The translations under genes were made by a program, and so were the position numbers. From UBA7378 sp049611805 (GTDB lineage Bacteria; Pseudomonadota; Alphaproteobacteria; RS24), in the NCBI GenBank assembly GCA_049611805.1, contig JBMZAX010000010.1, positions 5,345 through 69,344 of the forward strand: 64,000 nt of DNA, written 5' to 3'. The notes below the pieces were generated by a model, which searched no databases, had not been told where the DNA came from, and saw only the letters and a program-made list of their open reading frames with translations. Positions 57,009-64,000 of the stretch are shown here, one piece after another (within the stretch, counting starts at the first letter, position 1; every line of letters starts with the position of its first letter).

Positions 57009-58523
57009 TTGGAAAATAAAAATGAAGACGATGGGGTCGAAAAAGGCAGGGCAGATGAGCCGAGCGCAAACCAAACTGGCGGCGCAACAGGCGCGGTAAC
57101 GTCAAACGCTGAGCTGGATGCACAATGGCATCGCGTGCGCTCGCGCTTGCGCGCCGAATTGGGCGAGGCGACGTTCAACAGCTGGTTCAAGCTTTTATCG
57201 GTCGACAATGTGCATCGCGGGCGCGTTGTGCTGAAAGTGCCGACCCGCTTTGTGCGCAGCTGGATTGAAGCCCATTACCTGCCGCGCATTCGCGATTACT
57301 GGCAAAATGAAGACCCGACGGTGAAGCGCATTGATATTGAACTGCAACCCGAATGGACGCCCGCCGAGCCAAAATCTGAAATGCGCATGCAAACCGCACC
57401 GCCAAGCCGCCTGCCGCCGATTGAGACGAAATCCCGCCCGCGCCCGCAAGCCGTGGCGAGCGAGGCGACCGGCCTGCGCGATGATTTGGGCGCGCCGCTG
57501 GACCGACGCTTTACGTTTGAGAATTTTGTGGTCGGCAAGTCGAACGAGCTGGCCCATGCCGCGGCACGGCGCCTGACGGAAGCCGATGAGGTGGCCTTTA
57601 ACCCGCTGTTTTTACATGGCGGCGTGGGGCTGGGCAAAACCCATCTCATGCATGCCATTGCGTGGGAAATTCGCGCGCAAGACCCAAGCCGGACAGTGTT
57701 GTATCTGTCGGCGGAAAAATTCATGTATCAGTTTATCCGTGCCTTGCGGTTCAAGGACACAATGGCGTTCAAACAGCAGTTTCGCGAAGTCGATGTGCTG
57801 ATGATTGACGATATTCAGTTCATCGCCGGCAAGGATTCGACGCAGGAGGAGTTTTTCCATACCTTCAACGCGCTGATTGACCATAATCGTCAGGTCATTA
57901 TCTCGGCCGACCGCTCGCCGACCGATCTGGAAGGCATTGAAGAGCGCATCCGCTCGCGCCTCGGCTGGGGGCTGGTGGCCGATATTCATCCGACCGATTA
58001 TGAATTGCGTCTGGGCATTTTGCAGTCAAAGGCCGACAAGCTTGCCGCGCGCGCCGAAACCACGCCGATGCCCCAACCTGTTCTGGAGTTTCTGGCCCAG
58101 CGCATTGTTACGAATATTCGCGAGCTTGAGGGCGCGCTGAACAAGGTGGTTGCCTATGCGTCTTTTGTCGGGCGTCCGGTGACGCTGGAAATGGCGCAAG
58201 ATGTGTTGCGCGACCTGTTGCGCGCTTCCGAGCGCCGCGTCACCATTGACGAGATTCAGCGCCGTGTGGCGGAGTATTTCAACGTCAAAATGGGTGACAT
58301 GTTGTCGGCGCGCCGTGCGCGTTCGGTGGCCCGACCGCGCCAGATTGCCATGTATCTGTCGAAACATCTCACCAGCCGGTCACTGCCCGAAATCGGGCGC
58401 AAATTTGGCGGCCGCGACCATACAACGGTCATTCATGCAGTCCGCAAAATTGAACAATTGCGCGAACAAGACCCGGCATTGGACGAAGATGTCGATCTGC
58501 TGCGCCGGATGCTTGAGAACTAG
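57009..58523 (+). CDS. dnaA: Chromosomal replication initiator protein DnaA
   Basis: DnaA binds oriC and opens DNA to start replication. The 504-residue protein has the N-terminal DnaB-interaction domain (WHRVRSRLRAELGEATFNSW), a variable linker, and the AAA+ core with Walker A GGVGLGKTHLMHAIA near residue 202 and Walker B DVLMIDDIQFIAG near 263. The DNA-binding domain IV has signature GRDHTTVIHAVRKI near 468. The start is TTG at 57009 with GAGGGT 8 bases upstream; no ATG precedes it in frame. dnaN, recF and gyrB follow in the classic order. Confidence 0.96.
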   Translation: MENKNEDDGVEKGRADEPSANQTGGATGAVTSNAELDAQWHRVRSRLRAELGEATFNSWFKLLSVDNVHRGRVVLKVPTRFVRSWIEAHYLPRIRDYWQNEDPTVKRIDIELQPEWTPAEPKSEMRMQTAPPSRLPPIETKSRPRPQAVASEATGLRDDLGAPLDRRFTFENFVVGKSNELAHAAARRLTEADEVAFNPLFLHGGVGLGKTHLMHAIAWEIRAQDPSRTVLYLSAEKFMYQFIRALRFKDTMAFKQQFREVDVLMIDDIQFIAGKDSTQEEFFHTFNALIDHNRQVIISADRSPTDLEGIEERIRSRLGWGLVADIHPTDYELRLGILQSKADKLAARAETTPMPQPVLEFLAQRIVTNIRELEGALNKVVAYASFVGRPVTLEMAQDVLRDLLRASERRVTIDEIQRRVAEYFNVKMGDMLSARRARSVARPRQIAMYLSKHLTSRSLPEIGRKFGGRDHTTVIHAVRKIEQLREQDPALDEDVDLLRRMLEN

Positions 58524-58718
58524 CTTTTCATGTCGCATGGCGGGTGTGTTGACGGGGTAAAAAAAAGCCCCTTTTCGCCGCATTTCTGCTATAAATATGA
58601 GCTAATCGAACACCTTGCTGGCTGAGGTGATTCGGGGCTTTGCGCCGCGTATCGCGCATGTTGAAAAATCAATTTTCACACCGTTTCAATCGGTGGATTC
58701 GGTATTAAAGAGGGTCGG
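58524..58718 (+). promoter_or_regulatory. dnaA-dnaN intergenic region with extended -10 promoter
   Basis: TGCTATAAA (58587-58595) is an extended -10 element about 125 bases before dnaN. Just upstream, GGGG and CCCC with TTTT after them (about 58554-58575) could form a weak terminator for dnaA. No DnaA-box cluster is visible. Confidence 0.4.
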
Positions 58719-59837
58719 ATGAAAACCACAATTGAACGCAGTGCCTTTCTCAAAGCGCTCAACCATGTGCAAAGCGTTGTCGAACGGCGCAATACCATTC
58801 CGATTTTGTCCAATGTGCTGCTGGAAGCCGAAAACGGGATGGTTACCCTGACCGCGACCGATCTTGAGATCGAGGTGCGCGAACGGGTCGAGGCGGAAAT
58901 TGCCCAAACCGGCGCGATCACGGCGCCCGCGCATATGCTCTATGACATTGTGCGCAAATTGCCCGATGGCGGGCAGATTGAGCTGGCCAAGGATGAAAAT
59001 GCCGAGCGTCTGACCCTGGTGTCCGGCAAATCGTCATTTTTGCTGCAAACACTGCCGCGCGAAGATTTTCCGGCCATGGCGCGCGATGAAATGCCGGTGG
59101 CTTTCGCGCTGTCGGGCACGGATTTGCGCCGGTTGATCGAAAAAACCCGCTTTGCCATTTCGGTTGAGGAAACCCGCTATTATCTGAACGGCATTTACCT
59201 GCACGCGCTGGAAGAAGACGGCGCGGCGCTGTTGCGGGCCGTGGCAACCGACGGCCATCGTCTGGCGCGGGTGCAAATCACCCAGCCCGTCGGCGCGGCA
59301 GATATGCCGGCCATCATCATTCCGCGCAAAACGGTTGGCGAGGTGCAAAAACTTCTCGAAGAGGCCGAAGGCGAGGTTTCGGTGCAGGTGTCGGACACCA
59401 AGATTAATTTTGCTTTCGACAATATTGTGCTGACCTCGAAGCTGATTGACGGGAAATTTCCGGATTATACGCGCGTCATTCCGGTCGATAATGACAAGGT
59501 GCTGGGCGTCGACGCCAAAACCTTTGCCCAAAGCGTCGACCGCGTTTCGGCAATCTCCAGCGAGAAATCACGCGCCGTGAAACTGAGCCTTGATACTGAC
59601 AGTCTCGGCCTTTCGGTCTCAAACCCCGACAGCGGCAATGCCAGTGACGAGATTAGCGTCAGCTATCAGGCCGAGCCTTTGGAAATCGGCTTTAACGCGC
59701 GATATCTGATGGATATTACCAGCCAGCTTGACGGCGAATTGGCGACCTTTGAACTGTCAAACAGCGGTGCCCCGACCATTGTGCGCGATGGTGAGGATAC
59801 CCATGCACTCTATGTGCTGATGCCCATGCGGGTGTGA
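58719..59837 (+). CDS. dnaN: DNA polymerase III beta sliding clamp
   Basis: DnaN forms the ring clamp that tethers Pol III to DNA. The 372-residue protein has the three-domain clamp fold: KTTIERSAFLKALNHVQSVVERRNTIPILSN in blocks at the start, SGTDLRRLIEKTRFAISVEETRYYLNGI in domain 2, and a C-terminal ending DTHALYVLMPMRV that matches the family's hydrophobic pocket. It follows dnaA and is followed one base later by the recF region. Confidence 0.98.
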   Translation: MKTTIERSAFLKALNHVQSVVERRNTIPILSNVLLEAENGMVTLTATDLEIEVRERVEAEIAQTGAITAPAHMLYDIVRKLPDGGQIELAKDENAERLTLVSGKSSFLLQTLPREDFPAMARDEMPVAFALSGTDLRRLIEKTRFAISVEETRYYLNGIYLHALEEDGAALLRAVATDGHRLARVQITQPVGAADMPAIIIPRKTVGEVQKLLEEAEGEVSVQVSDTKINFAFDNIVLTSKLIDGKFPDYTRVIPVDNDKVLGVDAKTFAQSVDRVSAISSEKSRAVKLSLDTDSLGLSVSNPDSGNASDEISVSYQAEPLEIGFNARYLMDITSQLDGELATFELSNSGAPTIVRDGEDTHALYVLMPMRV

Positions 59838-59847
59838 GGTGGGTTTT

Positions 59848-61032
59848 GTGCCGCAAACCGCTGCGCCGGTGCCCCTGACAGACCCTCGGCCGGTCGCCCC
59901 GCATATTTCCAGATTGCGCCTGACGCATTTTCGCTCGCATGCGGGCGTCGATATCAGTGTCGATTGCGGCGCGGTTGTTCTGACCGGGCCCAATGGTGCC
60001 GGCAAAACCAATATTCTGGAGGCGATTTCCATGCTTGCGCCGGGGCGCGGGCTGCGCAGCGCGCAATTGGATGACATGGCGGCCACGGGCGCCGATGCCG
60101 GCTGGACGGTGCTGGCCGATATCACCACCGCCACCGCGCCGATGCGGGTCGGCGTCGGCTTTGCAAGCGGCGGCACGGGCCGTGACTTGCGGGTCGATGG
60201 TGCGCCTGCGCGCGGGTTTGAAAAAATTTCCATGGCCTTGCCGCAATTATGGCTGACCCCGGCCATGGACAGGCTTTTCACCGACAGCGCCGGCGGGCGA
60301 CGCAGATTTATCGACCGTTTCGCGCAAACGCTGGTGCCGGGGCTGTCGACACAGCTCAACCAATATGAGCGCGCCATGCGCGAGCGCAACAAATTGCTGC
60401 AAACCCCGGGCACGCAATTTTCCGGCAATGGCTGGCTGGACGGGCTGGAGGAAAATATGGCCGGCCTCGGCACGGCAATTGCCGCCGCGCGCCTCGCCGC
60501 GCTGGATGCTTTGGCCGAAGGGCTGGCGGCAATGCCGGAAACCGTTTTCCCGCGCGCCGAGGTGGCTCTGGAAGGCACGCTTGAAGCGGCTTTGCGCGCG
60601 CAACCGGCGATTGAGGTTGAAGATGAATGGCGCGCGCGCCTGCACGCCGAACGTGCGCGCGATGGTGCCGCCGGGCGCAGCTTGGAAGGCCCGCACCGCA
60701 CCGACCTGCATGTGACCCATGCGGCCAAAAACATGGCCGCCGCAAAATGTTCCACCGGCGAGCAAAAAGGGCTTCTGGTCGGGCTTATTATGGCGCAGGC
60801 GCGCAGTGTGGCCGCGCGCACGGGCGATGTGCCGATATTGCTGCTGGATGAGGTGGCCGCGCATCTCGATGCGACGCGGCGTCAGGCCCTGTTTGAAATT
60901 TTGCAGGATTTGGGTGGCCAAAGCTGGATTACGGGCACGGATGCGGCGGCTTTTGCCGATTTCACCCATGCCACGAGCCATTTGCATATTGCCGCCGGCG
61001 CGGTTTTGCCGGGCCCCGGAATGCAATTGTGA
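59848..61032 (+). CDS. recF: DNA replication/repair protein RecF
   Basis: RecF is an SMC-like ATPase that loads RecA at gaps. The 394-residue protein has LRLTHFRSHAGVDISVD, Walker A GPNGAGKTNILEAISML near residue 46, the RRRFIDRF-like GGRRRFIDRFAQTL, the signature CSTGEQKGLLVGLI near 305, and Walker B ILLLDEVAAHLDATRRQAL near 330. The GTG at 59848 has GAGGTGG 5 bases upstream; a GTG at 59839 is the alternative. It lies between dnaN and gyrB. Confidence 0.94.
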   Translation: MPQTAAPVPLTDPRPVAPHISRLRLTHFRSHAGVDISVDCGAVVLTGPNGAGKTNILEAISMLAPGRGLRSAQLDDMAATGADAGWTVLADITTATAPMRVGVGFASGGTGRDLRVDGAPARGFEKISMALPQLWLTPAMDRLFTDSAGGRRRFIDRFAQTLVPGLSTQLNQYERAMRERNKLLQTPGTQFSGNGWLDGLEENMAGLGTAIAAARLAALDALAEGLAAMPETVFPRAEVALEGTLEAALRAQPAIEVEDEWRARLHAERARDGAAGRSLEGPHRTDLHVTHAAKNMAAAKCSTGEQKGLLVGLIMAQARSVAARTGDVPILLLDEVAAHLDATRRQALFEILQDLGGQSWITGTDAAAFADFTHATSHLHIAAGAVLPGPGMQL

Positions 61033-61076
61033 ACGGTCAATATGGATGATTTAACCCGAAAGGCACATAAACAAAA

Positions 61077-63494
61077 ATGAGCGAACAAACGGAAGAAAAC
61101 GAATATGGCGCCTCATCGATCAAGGTTCTGAAGGGCCTTGAGGCCGTGCGCAAGCGCCCGGGCATGTATATTGGCGACACGGATGACGGCACCGGCCTGC
61201 ATCACATGGTTTACGAGGTTGTCGACAATGCGATTGACGAGGCGCTGGCCGGCCATTGCGACACGGTGCAGGTCTGCCTGAACGCCGACGGCTCGGTCAC
61301 GGTCGGCGATAATGGGCGCGGCATTCCGACCGAAATGCACCCCGAAGAGGGCGTGTCGGCGGCGCAAGTCATCATGACCCAATTGCACGCCGGCGGTAAG
61401 TTTGACCAGAACAGCTATAAGGTTTCCGGCGGTCTGCACGGCGTCGGCATTTCGGTGGTCAATGCGCTGTCGGACTGGCTTCAGCTGACCATTCACCGCG
61501 ACGGCAAAACCCACGAAATGCGCTTTGTGCATGGCGAGGCGGAGGCCGATCTTGCCATTGCCGGCGATACGGATGTGAGCGGCACGCAAGTGACATTTCA
61601 CCCCTCGGATCAGACTTTTTCCATGACCGAGTTCAGTTTCGACACGCTGGAACATCGCTTGCGCGAGCTGGCATTTTTGAACAGCGGCGTGTCGATAACG
61701 CTGGAAGACCGCCGCGGGCCGGAGCCGCGCATTGTCGATCTGACCTTTGAAGGCGGCCTTGAAGCCTTTGTCCGTTATCTCGACAGAAACAAATCCGCGC
61801 TGATTGAGGCGCCGGTGACATTGCAATCCGAGCAGGATGATATTGGTGTCGAACTGGCGCTGTGGTGGAATGACAGCTATCACGAGACGGTTTTGTGCTT
61901 CACCAATAATATTCCCCAGCGCGATGGCGGCACGCATCTGGCCGGGTTTCGCGGGGCGCTGACGCGCACGGTGAATAATTACGCCAACCAGTCCGGGCTC
62001 GCCAAAAAGGAAAAAGTGTCGCTAACGGGTGATGATTGCCGCGAGGGGCTGACCGCGGTGCTTTCGGTCAAAGTGCCCGATCCGAAGTTTTCCAGCCAGA
62101 CCAAAGACAAGCTGGTGTCGTCGGAGGTGCGCCCGGTTGTCGAGAGCATTGTCAATGATGTGCTGACCAACTGGTTTGAAGAACACCCCAATGAAGCGCG
62201 CGAGATCATCAACAAGGTGGTGGAAGCCGCCGCCGCGCGTGAAGCGGCGCGCAAAGCCCGCGAACTGACGCGGCGCAAAGGCGCGCTTGATGTCTCCAGC
62301 CTGCCGGGGAAACTCGCCGATTGCCAGGAGCGCGACCCGGCCCGCGCCGAATTGTTCATTGTCGAGGGCGACAGCGCCGGCGGCTCCGCCAAACAGGCGC
62401 GCAACCGTTCCAATCAGGCTGTGCTGCCCTTGCGCGGTAAAATTTTGAATGTCGAGCGTGCGCGGTTTGACAAAATGCTGTCGTCAAATGAGATTGGCAC
62501 TCTGATTACCGCGCTCGGCACGGGCATTGGCCGCGAAGATTTCGATATCGAAAAATTGCGCTATCACAAAATCATCATCATGACCGATGCCGATGTTGAC
62601 GGCGCGCATATCCGCACCCTGCTTTTGACCTTTTTCTACCGCCAGATGCCGGAGGTTATCGAGGGTGGCTATCTCTATATCGCCCAGCCGCCGCTTTATA
62701 AGATCAAGCGGCAAAGCTCGGAAACCTATTTGAAGGACGAAAGCGCGCTGGAAGATTATCTGATCGAAGCGGGGCTCAGCGAAGCCGTGCTGACGCTGGC
62801 ATCGGGCGAACAGCGCAGCGGGGCCGACCTTGTCGAGCTTGTGAAACAGGCGCGCGCCATCCGCGCCATTCTCGATACGCTGCCGTCGCGCTATCCGAAA
62901 TTCATTATTGAGCAAACCGCCATTGCCGGTGCATTGACGCCCGACATTATGTCGAAGCCCGAACTGGCCGAGCAAAGCTCATCCTATATTGCGGCCCGCC
63001 TCAACCGCATGCTCGACGAGGTGGAGCGCGGCTGGGAAGGCACGCCGTCGGGCGATGGCGGTCTGGTGTTCACGCGCGAATTGCGCGGTGTGAGCGAGAG
63101 CGTCAATATTGACGGGCCGCTGATTGCCTCGGCCGATGCGCGCCGCCTCGATGCCATGGCCGGAGCCTTGCAGGCGGTTTATCTGGACCCCGCCAGCCTC
63201 ACCATCAAAGACGAAACCATTACGGTGGGCACGCCGATGCAATTGCTCGATACGGTGCTTGAGCACGGCCAGCAAGGCATCAGCCTGCAACGTTACAAGG
63301 GGCTTGGCGAGATGAACCCCGACCAGCTCTGGCAGACAACGCTGGACCGCGATGCCCGCGCGCTGTTGCAGGTGCGCGTGCAGGATGTGGCGGAAAGCAA
63401 TGATCTGTTTGAGCAGCTCATGGGCGATGTTGTCGAACCACGCCGCCAGTTTATCCAGACAAATGCGCTGGCGGTAACCAATCTCGATACCTGA
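61077..63494 (+). CDS. gyrB: DNA gyrase subunit B
   Basis: GyrB is the ATPase subunit that drives negative supercoiling. The 805-residue protein has the GHKL ATPase start IKVLKGLEAVRKRPGMYIGD near residue 14 and EVVDNAIDEALAG, then DNGRGIP and LHGVGISVVNAL. The Toprim domain has EGDSAGGSAKQARNR near 428 and IIIMTDADVDGAHIR near 498, and the C-terminus YKGLGEMNPDQLW near 738. Length matches alphaproteobacterial GyrB. Confidence 0.98.
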   Translation: MSEQTEENEYGASSIKVLKGLEAVRKRPGMYIGDTDDGTGLHHMVYEVVDNAIDEALAGHCDTVQVCLNADGSVTVGDNGRGIPTEMHPEEGVSAAQVIMTQLHAGGKFDQNSYKVSGGLHGVGISVVNALSDWLQLTIHRDGKTHEMRFVHGEAEADLAIAGDTDVSGTQVTFHPSDQTFSMTEFSFDTLEHRLRELAFLNSGVSITLEDRRGPEPRIVDLTFEGGLEAFVRYLDRNKSALIEAPVTLQSEQDDIGVELALWWNDSYHETVLCFTNNIPQRDGGTHLAGFRGALTRTVNNYANQSGLAKKEKVSLTGDDCREGLTAVLSVKVPDPKFSSQTKDKLVSSEVRPVVESIVNDVLTNWFEEHPNEAREIINKVVEAAAAREAARKARELTRRKGALDVSSLPGKLADCQERDPARAELFIVEGDSAGGSAKQARNRSNQAVLPLRGKILNVERARFDKMLSSNEIGTLITALGTGIGREDFDIEKLRYHKIIIMTDADVDGAHIRTLLLTFFYRQMPEVIEGGYLYIAQPPLYKIKRQSSETYLKDESALEDYLIEAGLSEAVLTLASGEQRSGADLVELVKQARAIRAILDTLPSRYPKFIIEQTAIAGALTPDIMSKPELAEQSSSYIAARLNRMLDEVERGWEGTPSGDGGLVFTRELRGVSESVNIDGPLIASADARRLDAMAGALQAVYLDPASLTIKDETITVGTPMQLLDTVLEHGQQGISLQRYKGLGEMNPDQLWQTTLDRDARALLQVRVQDVAESNDLFEQLMGDVVEPRRQFIQTNALAVTNLDT

Positions 63495-63514
63495 GCGGCG
63501 CGGGGAGCGGGGTC

Positions 63515-64000
63515 ATGGCCGGTAAAAATGTAAAGCGTTCGCCCGCGCGAAAACCCAAATCGGGCTCACGGTCCCGGCTTGGCTTGTTGTTTTACTGGGG
63601 GCTTGTGGTCGCGCTGTGGGCGGGCATTGGCCTTGCCGGGCTGGTTTTCTACTACGCGCTCGACATGCCCGACACGGACGGGCTGTGGTCGGTCTCGCGC
63701 AGTCCGGAAGTACGCCTTTTTGCCCGCGACGACACGCCCCTGTCGCAACGCGGGCGCAATACCGGCGCACCCTTGCGATATGCCGATTTGCCGCCGGATT
63801 TGGTTCAGGCTGTCATTGCCATTGAAGACCGGCGGTTTTTCTCCCATTACGGGCTCGACCCGCGCGGGCTGGCGCGCGCCATGTTCGCCAATTTGCGGGC
63901 CGGACGCTTCGTGCAGGGCGGTTCAACACTGACCCAGCAGCTTGCCAAAAACGTGTTCTTGACGCCCGACCGCACATTCAAGCGTAAGGTGCAGGAATTA
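63515..64000 (+). CDS. Penicillin-binding protein 1A-type transglycosylase/transpeptidase (truncated by window end)
   Basis: The frame opens at ATG 63515 after an AGCGGGG-type site and runs past the window end, so only 162 residues are visible. It has a basic cytoplasmic start (KNVKRSPARKPKSGSRSR), one membrane anchor (LGLLFYWGLVVALWAGIGLA), then the family 51 glycosyltransferase motifs: the catalytic Glu in AVIAIEDRRFFSHYGLD near residue 108 and GGSTLTQQLAKNVFL near 137. Class A PBPs continue with a transpeptidase domain, which is not in view. It polymerises peptidoglycan in the periplasm. Confidence 0.9.
   Translation, partial: MAGKNVKRSPARKPKSGSRSRLGLLFYWGLVVALWAGIGLAGLVFYYALDMPDTDGLWSVSRSPEVRLFARDDTPLSQRGRNTGAPLRYADLPPDLVQAVIAIEDRRFFSHYGLDPRGLARAMFANLRAGRFVQGGSTLTQQLAKNVFLTPDRTFKRKVQEL

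Noticed and set aside
1..64000. CRISPR arrays, tRNA or rRNA genes, insertion sequences, prophage
   Set aside because: No regularly spaced repeats, cloverleaf-type sequences, rRNA segments, transposase or integrase genes were seen in any gap.

Overview
The window is a stretch of chromosome from an alphaproteobacterium, most likely related to Rhizobiales/Hyphomicrobiales or Parvibaculales. Three things point there. (1) Gene order matches that group: rsmI-yraN-gshB; tsaB-rimI-fur-plsC-miaB-phoH-ybeY-corC-lnt-xre-metK-trmB; rimP-nusA-ylxR-infB-rbfA-truB-rpsO-pnp; fabB-fabA divergent from irr; and dut-coaBC-ubiB-ubiE-mutM-ech-rpsT-dnaA-dnaN-recF-gyrB. (2) An Irr-type Fur homologue is present. (3) YlxR is fused to an L7Ae-like domain, as is usual in alphaproteobacteria. 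Codon use is GC-rich almost throughout, so long antisense shadow ORFs are common. I saw no rRNA, tRNA, CRISPR array, transposase or phage gene.

Layout. 1-5200: rRNA methyltransferase, glutathione synthetase, ComM-type ATPase and an OlsB-like N-acyltransferase. 5168-14705: malic enzyme (minus strand), then mutS, glnD and murJ. 14741-17552: trpS, a UspA protein, an Nfu iron-sulfur scaffold and a RutE-like nitroreductase. 17569-28188: a dense run in which stops and starts often overlap, covering tRNA modification (tsaB, miaB, trmB), Fur/Mur, phospholipid synthesis, ribosome maturation (ybeY), lipoprotein acylation (lnt) and SAM synthesis. 28355-37815: the translation/RNA operon rimP to pnp, closed by a strong terminator. 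40830-45447: fabB, fabA, irr and katG. 45509-53532: mostly minus strand, with the sulfur-related group Rrf2 regulator-cysK-moeB and then dut-coaBC-ubiB-ubiE. 53647-64000: mutM, ech, rpsT and the replication genes dnaA-dnaN-recF-gyrB, ending in a truncated penicillin-binding protein gene.

The one clearly accessory segment is about 37.9-40.8 kb, visibly AT-richer than its surroundings. It holds a two-gene pair of small unknown proteins (possibly HicB/HicA-like) and a DpnII/MboI-family GATC restriction-modification module. The module looks damaged or rearranged: the endonuclease is split by a one-base shift in an A6 run, the methyltransferase has a stop codon three codons after its best ATG, and its DPPY motif reads DPPC. 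I found no convincing new defence system. The observations most worth checking are this R-M module, a near-perfect Irr box in front of katG, mutually exclusive hairpins in the rimP-nusA-infB leader, and an Rrf2 regulator without cluster cysteines next to cysK.
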